64,000 nt of DNA from CALAED01 sp035765195 (lineage in GTDB: Bacteria; Actinomycetota; Actinomycetes; Streptosporangiales; Streptosporangiaceae): contig DASTYC010000038.1 in NCBI GenBank assembly GCA_035765195.1, forward strand, positions 496,001-560,000. Reading direction: 5' to 3'. Of this stretch, positions 53,289 to 61,779 are shown one piece after another (the first letter of the stretch is position 1; every line of letters starts with the position of its first letter). Under the pieces are notes generated by a model. That model saw only the letters and a program-made list of their open reading frames with translations, had not been told where the DNA came from and did no database searches. A program made the translations under genes and the position numbers.

Positions 53289-53409
53289 TGACGGGCGTGA
53301 GGGAAAGCGTCCGATTTCGCCCTTCCGTATCGGCCGCACATGCGCGATTGTCGTAACAGACCAGATCAAGACGCCAGATCACGGGAACGGCAGGAGGACG
53401 AACCGCGCC

Positions 53410-55452
53410 ATGATCGATCGAGCGGCGGCGACCGGCCCGGAATCCAGCCAGGAGTCCAGCCAGGTGGACGAGGGCGAACTGCTGTGGACACCCAGCCCCG
53501 ATCAGGTGGCGTACGCGAACGTGACCGCGTTCACGAAGTGGCTCGAGGAGCACCGGGGGCTGCGCTTCGCCGACTACCACTCGCTGTGGCGCTGGTCGGT
53601 CGACGATCTCGAAGGGTTCTGGGGCGCTATTTGGGACTATTTCGATATTGAGGCGTCCCAGCCGTACACCAAGGTGCTCGGCCGCCGCGCGATGCCCGGC
53701 GCCGAGTGGTTCCCCGGGGCCCGCCTCAACTACGCGCAGCACTTCCTGCGCGGCGAGCGGCCGGGAACGGCCGCGCTGATGTTCCGCAGTGAGTCGACCC
53801 CGCTGCGCACGCTCCCGTGGGAGGAACTCGCCGGGCAGGTGCGCGTCCTCGCCACCCGGTTGCGCGCGATGGGCGTCGAGCCGGGCGACCGGGTCGTGTC
53901 GTACATGCCGAACATCCCGCAGACGGTCGTCGCGATGCTCGCCACGACGAGCATCGGGGCGGTGTGGGCGAGCTGCTCCCCCGACTTCGGCTGGCGCGGC
54001 GTGCTGGACCGGTTCCAGCAGCTCGCGCCCAAGGTCTTGTTCTGCGTCGACGGCTACCGCTACGGCGGCAAGGACTTCGACCGGCGCGGCGAGCTGCGCG
54101 AGATCATCGGTGGGCTCGACGGCCTGGAGCACATCGTCCACCTGCCCTACCTCGACCCGGCCGCCGACCCGCCGGTGCCGACGGCGACCACCTGGGACGC
54201 CATGCTGGACGGCCCGCCGGTCCCGGCCGAGACGTTCGAGTTCGAGCAGGTCGCCTTCGACCACCCGCTGTGGATCTTGTTCTCCTCCGGCACCACGGGC
54301 CTGCCGAAGGCGATCGTGCACGGCCACGGCGGCATCCTGCTCGAGCAGATGATGCTGCAGAGCTTCCACATGGACCTGCACCCCGGCGACCGGGCGTTCT
54401 TCTTCACCACCACCGGCTGGATGATGTGGAACTTCATCGTCAGCGCGCCGCTCCTCGGGGTCTGCCCGCTGCTGTACGACGGCAACCCGGCCTACCCCGA
54501 CCCGGGCGTGCTGTGGCAGCTGGCGGCCGACAGCGGCGCGACGCTGTTCGGCGCCAGCCCGAGCTACGTCGAGCTGATGAAGAAGGCCGGGATCGTCCCG
54601 GGCAAGACGTACGACCTGTCGCGGCTGCGCACCATCCTGCCCGCGGGGTCGCCGGTCTCGGCCGAGATCACCGCCTGGTTCTACCGCAACGTCAAATCGG
54701 ATCTTTGGGTCGCCACGGGCAGCGGCGGCACCGAGTTCTGCTGCGGGCTGGTCGGCGGGGTGCCGACACTTCCGGTGTACGCGGGCGAGATCCAGGCGCG
54801 GTCGCTCGGCGTCGCCGCGTACGCGTTCGACGAGCGCGGCGAGACCGTCGTCGACGAGCTGGGCGAGCTGGTGATCACCGAGCCGATGCCGTCGATGCCG
54901 GTGCGGCTGTGGGGCGACGAGAACGACGAGCGCTATCGCGAGACGTACTTCGCCGACTTCCCCGGCGTGTGGCGGCAGGGCGACTTCTTCCGGATCAACA
55001 AGCGCGGCGGCTGTTTCGTGCTCGGCCGCTCGGACGCCACGCTGAACCGCCACGGCGTCCGCATCGGCACCGCAGAGATCTACCGCACGCTCGCCCAGCT
55101 GGAGGAGATCGACGACGCCCTGATCGTCAACCTCGACCTGCCGGGCGGCGGGTTCTACATGCCGCTTTTCGTCGCGCTGCGGCCCGGGGTGCGCCTCGAC
55201 GAGGCACTCGAGCGGCGGATCCGCGACCGGCTGCGGCGCGACTACACCCCGCGGCACGTGCCCGACAAGATCATCCAGGTGCCGGCGGTCCCGACCACGC
55301 TCACCGGCAAGAAGCTGGAGGTCCCGGTGCGCAAGATCCTCACCGGCGTGCCGGCGGAGCGGGCGGCCAACCGCAACGCGATGGCCAACCCCGAGGCGCT
55401 CGACTTCTTCGTCGACTACGCGCGGCGGAACGAGGACTACTCGATGGGCTGA
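53410..55452 (+). CDS. Acetoacetyl-CoA synthetase
   Basis: 680 residues from ATG at 53410 after AGGAGGA. It makes acetoacetyl-CoA from acetoacetate, CoA and ATP (AMP + PPi) in the cytoplasm. The AacS-specific N-terminus is recognisable (LLWTPSPDQVAYANVTAF, YHSLWRWSVDDLEGFW, YFDIEASQPYTKVLGRRAMP). Adenylation motifs: FSSGTTGLPKAIVHGHGG near 290-307, FHMDLHPGDRAFFFTTTGWM, and the C-terminal catalytic Lys in LTGKKLEVPVRKI near 633. It is 22 bases upstream of a PEP-synthase-like gene and in line with a biotin carboxylase set. Its place suggests that acetoacetate is made by the downstream enzymes. Confidence 0.9.
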   Translation: MIDRAAATGPESSQESSQVDEGELLWTPSPDQVAYANVTAFTKWLEEHRGLRFADYHSLWRWSVDDLEGFWGAIWDYFDIEASQPYTKVLGRRAMPGAEWFPGARLNYAQHFLRGERPGTAALMFRSESTPLRTLPWEELAGQVRVLATRLRAMGVEPGDRVVSYMPNIPQTVVAMLATTSIGAVWASCSPDFGWRGVLDRFQQLAPKVLFCVDGYRYGGKDFDRRGELREIIGGLDGLEHIVHLPYLDPAADPPVPTATTWDAMLDGPPVPAETFEFEQVAFDHPLWILFSSGTTGLPKAIVHGHGGILLEQMMLQSFHMDLHPGDRAFFFTTTGWMMWNFIVSAPLLGVCPLLYDGNPAYPDPGVLWQLAADSGATLFGASPSYVELMKKAGIVPGKTYDLSRLRTILPAGSPVSAEITAWFYRNVKSDLWVATGSGGTEFCCGLVGGVPTLPVYAGEIQARSLGVAAYAFDERGETVVDELGELVITEPMPSMPVRLWGDENDERYRETYFADFPGVWRQGDFFRINKRGGCFVLGRSDATLNRHGVRIGTAEIYRTLAQLEEIDDALIVNLDLPGGGFYMPLFVALRPGVRLDEALERRIRDRLRRDYTPRHVPDKIIQVPAVPTTLTGKKLEVPVRKILTGVPAERAANRNAMANPEALDFFVDYARRNEDYSMG

Positions 55453-55474
55453 ACCACACCTTGGAGGGACGGCG

Positions 55475-57295
55475 ATGGCCGAGACCGAAAAGACGGGACG
55501 GGCATTCCCGCTGCCGTCGGAGATCACCGATGTCCCCGGCGCCGAGGGCTGGCGCTCGATGTATCCGTACTTCACCCGCTTCCAGCCCGCCGACGACGAG
55601 CGCTTCTGGTTCTACAACGCGATGCACTTCCCCGAGCCGATGCCGGCCTTCGACGTCATCACGGCCGAGGTCCCCTACACCGCGATCGGGGCGAACACCG
55701 CGCGGGTGTTCTCCTTCCCGACGACGCTCGGCATCGAGCACCGCATCGTCAACGGCCGCGTCTACATCACCGCCATCCCCGTCCTCGATCCGGCCGAGAT
55801 CGAACGCCGGGCGGCGGACTTCGCCGAGCGCGCCGGCGTCTACTACGAGAACTGGGACCGCCTCTACGAGGGCTGGAAGACGCGTATGCGGGAGCTCATC
55901 GGCGAGATCGAATCCATCGCCGTCCCCGCGCTGCCCGACCTGGAGGACATCGACGTCGTCAAGAACTCCACCGGCGTCGCGCAGAACCACTACGTGCGCG
56001 AGAACTACCACCGCTGCATCGACCTGTACTCGAAGATGTGGCACCACCACACCGAGTTCCTCATGCTCGGGTACGGCGCGTACGTGGTCTTCTTCGAGTT
56101 CTGCAAGAAGGCGTTCCCCGAGATCCCCGACCAGATGGTCGCCCGCATGGTCGCCGGCATCGACGTGATCATGTACCGGCCGGACGACGAACTCAAGCGG
56201 CTGGCCCGGCTCGCGGTCGACTGCGGCGTCGACGACCTGTTCACCGAGGGCGCCGATCCCGCGGCCATCCTCGATACGCTGCGCGCCAGCGGCGACGCCG
56301 GCGCGCGCTGGCTCGCCGGTCTGGAGGAGGCGCGCGAGCCGTGGTTCCACGTCTCGACCGGCGACGGCTTCTACCATCATCACCGCAGCTGGAACGAGGA
56401 CCTCACGGTGCCGTTCGCCGCGCTCCCCCGCTACATCGCGCAGGTGCGCGCGGGCGAGAGCCTGGAGCGTCCCACCGAGCAGCTCAAGCGCGAACGCGAG
56501 CGCATCGTCGCCGAGTACCGCGAGCTGCTCGGCACCGAGGAGGAACGCGCCGCCTTCGACCAGATGCTCGGCCTGTGCCGGGTCGTCTTTCCCTACGTCG
56601 AGGACCACAAGTTCTACTGCGAGCACTGGTTCACCACCCGGTTCTTCCAGAAGATCCGGCAGTTCGGCGAGTTGCTCCAGCGCTACGGCGTGCTGGCCGA
56701 CGCCGAGGACGTCTTCCACCTGCACCACACCGAGGTCGACCAGGCGCTCGCCGATGTGATGCTCGCCTGGGCCTCCGGCGGGGCCGCGCTCGGCGGCGGG
56801 CACTTCGGGCCGATCGTCGCCGAACGCAAGCGGATGCTCGACGCGCTGCGCGACTGGTCGCCGCCGCCCGCGCTCGGCCCGGTCCCCGAGGCCCTCAACG
56901 ACCCGGCCGTCAAGATGCTCTGGGGGGTCACCGCGCAAACCCTCGAAGCGTGGTCGAGCGAGATCGTCGACGAGCGGGAGATCCACGGCTACGCCGCCTC
57001 GCCCGGCGTCGTCGAGGGCACCGCCCGCGTGCTGCGCGACGTCAACGAGATCGGCCTGCTCCGGGAGGGCGAGATCCTCGTCTGCCCGGTGACCGCGCCG
57101 AGCTGGGCGCCGGTCTTCACCAAGATCAAGGCCGCGGTCTCCGACATCGGCGGCACGATGTCGCACGCGGCCATCGTCGCCCGCGAGTACGGCATGCCGG
57201 CGGTCGTCGGCACCGGCCACGCCACCAAGCGCATCAAGACCGGCCAGCGCCTGCGCGTCGACGGCGACCGCGGCATCGTCCGCATCATCGGCTGA
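55475..57295 (+). CDS. PEP-synthase-type phosphohistidine subunit (phenylphosphate synthase alpha-like)
   Basis: 606 residues from ATG at 55475 after GGAGGGA. The last 90 residues are the swivelling phosphohistidine domain of PEP-utilising enzymes: REIHGYAASPGVVEGTARVL, ILVCPVTAPSWAPVF, and GGTMSHAAIVAREYG with phosphate carrier His564, ending in RLRVDGDRGIVRI. The first 500 residues are a helical region (SMYPYFTRFQPADDERFWFY, HHHTEFLMLGYGAYVVF) not found in PEP synthase. No ATP-grasp and no PEP-binding barrel are present. This layout and size match the large subunit of phenylphosphate synthase. The helical region probably forms the acceptor pocket. It needs an ATP-grasp partner, which is present at 58827-59888. 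Confidence 0.8.
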   Translation: MAETEKTGRAFPLPSEITDVPGAEGWRSMYPYFTRFQPADDERFWFYNAMHFPEPMPAFDVITAEVPYTAIGANTARVFSFPTTLGIEHRIVNGRVYITAIPVLDPAEIERRAADFAERAGVYYENWDRLYEGWKTRMRELIGEIESIAVPALPDLEDIDVVKNSTGVAQNHYVRENYHRCIDLYSKMWHHHTEFLMLGYGAYVVFFEFCKKAFPEIPDQMVARMVAGIDVIMYRPDDELKRLARLAVDCGVDDLFTEGADPAAILDTLRASGDAGARWLAGLEEAREPWFHVSTGDGFYHHHRSWNEDLTVPFAALPRYIAQVRAGESLERPTEQLKRERERIVAEYRELLGTEEERAAFDQMLGLCRVVFPYVEDHKFYCEHWFTTRFFQKIRQFGELLQRYGVLADAEDVFHLHHTEVDQALADVMLAWASGGAALGGGHFGPIVAERKRMLDALRDWSPPPALGPVPEALNDPAVKMLWGVTAQTLEAWSSEIVDEREIHGYAASPGVVEGTARVLRDVNEIGLLREGEILVCPVTAPSWAPVFTKIKAAVSDIGGTMSHAAIVAREYGMPAVVGTGHATKRIKTGQRLRVDGDRGIVRIIG

Positions 57296-57344
57296 CCCCG
57301 CCGCCATCGAGGTCATCGAATACCCCGCCAAGCGACCTCGGTCG

Positions 57345-58001
57345 TCATGGTGGCCAGGTGCCCCGATGGATCGCATCGCCCAAGATGGCCATGGCGGAGG
57401 CGTGCATGACCTTGGCCGCCGCCTTCTTGGGCAGACCACCGACATCGGTGAGCCAGATCAGGGCCTCTATGCCCGCGGCTGAGCGGATGGCTCGGGCGAG
57501 CAGCCCCAGGTCGAGCTCCGGGTGTGTGTCAGCCAACGGCTCCAGTGCTTGAAGGATCCACCGGATGCCCCGACCCTGGCGCAGCGTTCCGGCATCCGCC
57601 GTACCCGGCTCGCGTGGTGGGGCCAAAGCGATCTGCAGCGCGGCCCGCAGTTGGGGTTCCCAGGGCAGGGTCACGTCATGGATGAACGCGGCCATGACCA
57701 GCGACAAACGCTCGGCTGGATCATCCGGCGCCGGATCGGGCAGTAGAGACTCCGCGTCGATCTGCGGGTGTGCCGCGGCGATCAGGTCACGGTGGTTGGC
57801 GAAGTACCGGTAGGCAGTGGTCCGAGAGACCCCGGCGGCGGCTGCCGCGGACTCCACGGTGACCGGGCGCCCGCCGGCCAACTCCTGCCGCGCGGCCGTC
57901 ACCAGGGCGTCGCGGGTGCGGCGCTTTTGCGCGGACCGGCCGGTCTCGATGTAGGAGGCGGAGGCCCGCCCACGCGGGTCTTGTGGTATCGAGGTGCCCA
58001 T
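57345..58001 (-). CDS. TetR-family regulator
   Basis: 218 residues from ATG at 58001. HTH: RRTRDALVTAARQELAGG, then VTVESAAAAAGVSRTTAYRY and FANHRDLIAAAHP. The C-terminal ligand-binding part has IAGIEALIWLTDVGG-like helices (actual AAGIEALIWLTDVGGLPKKA). It is divergent from the cupin gene by 57 bases, so it likely controls that gene. It also interrupts the two halves of the PEP-synthase-like enzyme and may sense a metabolite of that pathway. Confidence 0.88.
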   Translation of the reverse strand: MGTSIPQDPRGRASASYIETGRSAQKRRTRDALVTAARQELAGGRPVTVESAAAAAGVSRTTAYRYFANHRDLIAAAHPQIDAESLLPDPAPDDPAERLSLVMAAFIHDVTLPWEPQLRAALQIALAPPREPGTADAGTLRQGRGIRWILQALEPLADTHPELDLGLLARAIRSAAGIEALIWLTDVGGLPKKAAAKVMHASAMAILGDAIHRGTWPP

Positions 58002-58058
58002 GATGGGATGATAGTGCCATGAACTTGGCTGATCGTCCCGACACGAAGGGAGGGCATC

Positions 58059-58397
58059 ATGGGTGACCCCGTCGCGAGCAACCCTGAGCTGTACTCGGTG
58101 GTGTTCGAGAACGCCCGCGTCCGCGTCCTGCGCTACCACGACCGGCCGGGAGACCACACCCTCCCGCACCACCACCCCGACAGCGTCATGATCACGCTGT
58201 CGTCCTTCGAACGCCGACTGATCCATGGTGCGGAGAGCGTGGACGTTACCTTGCCGGCCGGCGAGGTCCGCTGGCTCGACGCACAGGAACACTCCGGGCA
58301 CAACATCGGCAGCACCGACACCATCACGCTGTTCGTGGAACTCAAGGAGCCGGCGGCTGCGACGAGACGGGCGGCGCGGCTGGGACCTCGCTCCTGA
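58059..58397 (+). CDS. Small cupin-domain protein
   Basis: 112 residues from ATG at 58059, with GAAGGGAGGG upstream. Cupin motif 1 is reduced to HTLPHHHPDSVMI with a His cluster for metal, and motif 2 is LDAQEHSGHNIGSTD. Single-domain, cytoplasmic. Possible roles are a metal-dependent small-molecule enzyme or a sensor. It shares a divergent promoter with the TetR gene. Confidence 0.8.
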   Translation: MGDPVASNPELYSVVFENARVRVLRYHDRPGDHTLPHHHPDSVMITLSSFERRLIHGAESVDVTLPAGEVRWLDAQEHSGHNIGSTDTITLFVELKEPAAATRRAARLGPRS

Positions 58398-58826
58398 GGG
58401 CACCCTACGGCCGGTGGCGGATCGAACTCGCCAGGGTGTGAGGTTAAGGCGCCAACTCATTGACGGTTTATTGCGGGGCATGTCGGATAAACGCAGGTCG
58501 CGTGCCGACGCTGGATGAGCCGCCGCGGGCGGGCGGCCGGTAACCACGGTGGGCGTGGGCGTGGTCGTCGTGATCGTCGTCTTCGTTGTGGTCGTCCTGG
58601 CCGGTGCCGTGGCACCACGCTTCGACGGCGGGGGCGAGCGCCTCGCGCATGGCGTGGGCGGCTATGCGGAACGTGGACGAAGGCTGCATAATGGACGGCG
58701 CTAATCTGTGACTCCTCGCCGACCCTCCATCACCCCGAGCCACCTTCGAGTCCCCCCACTCTTGGGCGCACTTCCGTTACGCGCCCGCTTGCGAGATCGT
58801 CGTACCAGATGGTCAACGGGAGATCC
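58398..58826. promoter_or_regulatory. Gene-free stretch with a promoter-like element upstream of the carboxylase genes
   Basis: About 430 bases without a convincing gene. At 58460-58465 TTGACG is followed, after an 18-19 base AT-richer spacer, by CGGATAA (58484-58490), which resembles a weak -35/-10 pair pointing to the ATP-grasp and biotin genes. On the minus strand a 91-codon open frame with an Asp/His-rich stretch (DDHNEDDDHDDHAHAH) exists but lacks a good start. The lower GC around 58455-58495 stands out. Confidence 0.35.
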
Positions 58827-59888
58827 ATGAGCGATCACCTCATCCGCGACTTCGCCGGCATCGGCGGTGCCGACCGGCCGGCGGCGGGCGGGAAGGGCGC
58901 GAGCCTGGGCGAGCTCACGCGCGCCGGCATCCTGGTGCCGCCGGGGTTCGTGGTGACGACGACGGCCTTCGAGCGAACGCTCGCCTCGATCGACCCCGAC
59001 GGCGCGGCCCGCGAGCGGGTCGAGATCTTGCCGCCCGACGACCACGCGGGCGTCTCGCACGTCGCAGGCGAACTGCGCGCCCGAATCGCGAGCGCGCCCA
59101 TGCCGGCCGACGTACGGGCCGCGATCATCGAGGCGTACCGGGCGCTCGGCGACGGCGCGCTGGTCGCCGTACGGTCCAGCGCGACGGGTGAGGACGGCGA
59201 GGACGCCAGCTACGCGGGGCTGCAGGACACCTACCTCTGCGTGCGCGGCGCCACCGAGGTGCTCGACCGCGTCCGCGCCTGCTGGGCCAGCCTCTACAAC
59301 GATCACTCCGTCGGCTACCGGCTGCGGCGGGGGCGCGGCGATGGCACGCCGGCGATGGGCGTGGTGATCCAGCGGATGGTCGACCCGCGCAGCGCCGGGG
59401 TGATGTTCACGCGCAGTCCCACCACCGGCGATCGCTCGGTGGTCGCCGTCGAGGCGTGCTGGGGGCTGGGCTCGGCCCTCGTCAGCGGCGACGTCACCCC
59501 CGACGCGTACGTCGTCAGCAAGGTGACCGGTGAGATCATCAAGCGCACCGTCTCGGCGAAGCTCCACCTCCACCGGCGCGGCCCCGGCGGCACGGGGGTG
59601 GTGACCGCGGACGTGCCCGATGAGTTGCGCGCCCGCCCCTGTCTCGATGACGACGAGATCCGGGCGTTGGTCCGGCTGGCACGGCGCGTGGAGGACCATT
59701 ACGGCGCACCACAGGACATCGAGTGGGCGATCGCCCGCGATCTGCCGCCCGGCGAGGACATCGTGGTGCTGCAGAGCCGTCCGGAGACCGTATGGGGCGG
59801 CCGCGCCGCCGCCCCGGTCGCCGCGCCGAAGGCCAGGGCCTTCGACCATGTACTCGACTCGCTCAGCCATCGGGGTGCGGCCGAGTGA
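58827..59888 (+). CDS. PEP-synthase-type ATP-grasp subunit (phenylphosphate synthase beta-like)
   Basis: About 353 residues from ATG at 58827, with CGGGAG seven bases upstream; an upstream start at 58809 is possible. It is only the N-terminal ATP-binding half of PEP synthase: GGKGASLGELTRAGI, VPPGFVVTTTAF, VAVRSSATGEDGEDASYAG, DPRSAGVMFTRSP, EACWGLGSALVSGDVTPDAY and DIEWAIA then IVVLQSRPET. The phosphohistidine and PEP-barrel domains are absent, so it must phosphorylate a His on another protein; His564 of the 606-residue protein is the natural target. The size matches the small catalytic subunit of phenylphosphate synthase. The stop overlaps the biotin-carrier start. Confidence 0.85.
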   Translation: MSDHLIRDFAGIGGADRPAAGGKGASLGELTRAGILVPPGFVVTTTAFERTLASIDPDGAARERVEILPPDDHAGVSHVAGELRARIASAPMPADVRAAIIEAYRALGDGALVAVRSSATGEDGEDASYAGLQDTYLCVRGATEVLDRVRACWASLYNDHSVGYRLRRGRGDGTPAMGVVIQRMVDPRSAGVMFTRSPTTGDRSVVAVEACWGLGSALVSGDVTPDAYVVSKVTGEIIKRTVSAKLHLHRRGPGGTGVVTADVPDELRARPCLDDDEIRALVRLARRVEDHYGAPQDIEWAIARDLPPGEDIVVLQSRPETVWGGRAAAPVAAPKARAFDHVLDSLSHRGAAE

Positions 59889-60391
59889 ACCTCACGGACG
59901 ACGACGTACGAGACATCCTGCGCCTGCTCGACAGCCTGCCGTTCACCGAGCTGCGGCTGGAGACCGACAGCTTCCGGCTGGCGCTGCGCCGCGGCGCGGA
60001 CGGCGAATGGACGCAGGCCGGAGAGGTGCTGTCCGCCCCGAACGAGCTGGAGACCGGGGCGAGCGCCCACCCGGACGCGGGCGGGCACGCGGACGCCGGC
60101 GCCAACACGGACAAGGGCGGGGGCGGCTCGCCGGCGGCCGCGCGCGACGGGCTGCTGGAAGTGCGGGCCCCGCTGCTCGGCACGTTCTATCGGGCTCCCC
60201 GGCCGGGCGCCGAGCCGTTCGTCGAGGTCGGCGACCTCGTCGAGGAGCACACGGTCGTCGGGATCATCGAGACGATGAAGCTGATGAACTCCGTGCCCGC
60301 CGGCGTGCGCGGCAAGGTCGTGGAGATCCTCGTCGCCAACGCCGAGTTCGCCGAGCGCGACGCCGTCTTGATGCTGGTCGCCCCGGAGTAG
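59885..60391 (+). CDS. Biotin carboxyl carrier protein (AccB type)
   Basis: 168 residues from GTG at 59885, overlapping the previous stop as GTGA. An AccB-like N-terminal segment (VRDILRLLDSLPFTELRLE) is followed by an Ala/Gly/Asp-rich linker (about 50-80) and the biotinyl domain: VRAPLLGTFYRAPRPGAEPF, VEVGDLVEEHTVVGI and the biotinylation site IETMKLMNSV with the acceptor Lys. It carries CO2 between the carboxylase and the carboxyltransferase encoded just downstream. Confidence 0.93.
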   Translation: MNLTDDDVRDILRLLDSLPFTELRLETDSFRLALRRGADGEWTQAGEVLSAPNELETGASAHPDAGGHADAGANTDKGGGGSPAAARDGLLEVRAPLLGTFYRAPRPGAEPFVEVGDLVEEHTVVGIIETMKLMNSVPAGVRGKVVEILVANAEFAERDAVLMLVAPE

Positions 60392-60399
60392 CGCGAGTG

Positions 60400-61779
60400 A
60401 TGGTGCGGCGGCTGCTCATCGCGAATCGCGGGGAGATCGCGGTCCGGATCATGCGGACGTGCCGCCGGCTCGGCGTCGAGACGGTCCTCGCGGTCTCCGC
60501 CGCCGACCGCGACTCGCCGCCCGCCCGGCTGGCGGACCGTACGGTCGTCATCGGCCCGGCCGACCCCGCCCGGAGCTACCTCGACGTGGACGCCGTCGTG
60601 GGCGCCGCGCGCGCGACGGGCGCCGACGCGATCCACCCCGGTTATGGCTTTCTCGCCGAGAACCCGCGGCTGGCCGCGGCCTGCGCGGCGGCCGGGGTCG
60701 TCTTCGTCGGCCCCACCGAGACGCAGCTCGCCGCCGCCGGCGACAAGCTGGCGGCACGCGGCCACGCCGTCGCCGCCGGGCTGCCGGTGCTGCCCGGCGG
60801 CGAGGTCCGGGACGTACGGGCGGCGCGCCGGCTGGCCGACGAGATCGGCTGGCCGGTGCTCGTCAAGGCGGTCGGCGGGGGCGGCGGCCGCGGGATGAAG
60901 AAGGTCGGGGGGCCGGCGGAGCTCGCGGACACGATCGAGCTCGCGATGGCCGAGGCGGGCGCGGCCTTCGCCGACCCCCGCGTCTATCTGGAGCGGTTCG
61001 TCCCGGCCGGCCGGCACGTGGAGGTCCAGATCGCCGGCGACGGCGAGCGCGTCGTCCAGCTCGGGGAACGCGACTGCTCGATCCAGCGGCGCTACCAGAA
61101 GCTGGTCGAGGAGGCGCCGGCGCCGTGCCTGGGCGACGCGGTGCGCGCGGGCCTGCACGCCGCCGCGGTCGCCTTCGGCCGGCGGCTGCGCTATCGCGGG
61201 CTCGGCACGGTGGAGTTCCTCGTCGACGGCGACGCCTTTTACTTCCTGGAGCTGAACGCCCGCATCCAGGTCGAGCATCCCGTGACCGAGGCGGTCTACG
61301 GCGTCGATCTGGTCGCCGAGCAGCTCGCGATCGCCGAGGGCCGGCCGCTGCGTCCCGAGCTGACCGCCGCGACGCCGGCCGGGCACGCGATCGAGTGCCG
61401 GATCAACGCCGAGGACTGGACGCACGGATTCCGGCCGAGCCCCGGCACGGTGACGGCGGCGGTCTTCCCGGCCGGGGACGGCGTACGGGTCGACACGCAC
61501 CTGCAGCCCGGCGCGCGGGTGCCGCCGCACTACGACTCGCTGCTGGCCAAGCTCATCGTGCACGGCGCCGACCGGGCGGCCGCGCTGGAGCGGCTGCGCG
61601 GCGCGCTGACCCGCTGCCGCATCGACGGGGTGTCGACCAACCTGCCGATGTACGCCGAGCTGACGCGGCATCCGGAGTTCGCCGCGGGCGGCGTCGACAC
61701 GGCCTGGTTCCCCGGCTTCCTCGGGTTCCTCGGCTTCCTCGGCGACCGGCAGGGGGACGAGGGGGGCGGCCGTGGCTGA
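60400..61779 (+). CDS. Biotin carboxylase subunit (AccC type)
   Basis: 459 residues from ATG at 60400, eight bases after the carrier gene. It uses ATP and bicarbonate to carboxylate the biotin of the carrier. Motifs: RRLLIANRGEIAVRIMRTCR, IHPGYGFLAENPRLA, ATP-binding glycine loop GGGGGRGMKK, ERDCSIQRRYQKLVEEAPAP, and the catalytic LELNARIQVEHPVTE (the usual NTR is NAR, but the Arg and Glu are kept). ECRINAED is intact. The end is tailed by a slippage-prone GFLGFLGFLG stretch. It overlaps the carboxyltransferase by 8 bases. Confidence 0.93.
   Translation: MVRRLLIANRGEIAVRIMRTCRRLGVETVLAVSAADRDSPPARLADRTVVIGPADPARSYLDVDAVVGAARATGADAIHPGYGFLAENPRLAAACAAAGVVFVGPTETQLAAAGDKLAARGHAVAAGLPVLPGGEVRDVRAARRLADEIGWPVLVKAVGGGGGRGMKKVGGPAELADTIELAMAEAGAAFADPRVYLERFVPAGRHVEVQIAGDGERVVQLGERDCSIQRRYQKLVEEAPAPCLGDAVRAGLHAAAVAFGRRLRYRGLGTVEFLVDGDAFYFLELNARIQVEHPVTEAVYGVDLVAEQLAIAEGRPLRPELTAATPAGHAIECRINAEDWTHGFRPSPGTVTAAVFPAGDGVRVDTHLQPGARVPPHYDSLLAKLIVHGADRAAALERLRGALTRCRIDGVSTNLPMYAELTRHPEFAAGGVDTAWFPGFLGFLGFLGDRQGDEGGGRG

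Noticed and set aside
55475..57295. Rifampin phosphotransferase
   Set aside because: That enzyme is one chain with ATP-grasp, rifampin-binding and His domains; here the ATP-grasp is separate and the operon content is metabolic.
58468..58743. Small Asp/His-rich protein on the minus strand
   Set aside because: No good start or ribosome site and no recognisable family; kept only as a remark in the intergenic entry.
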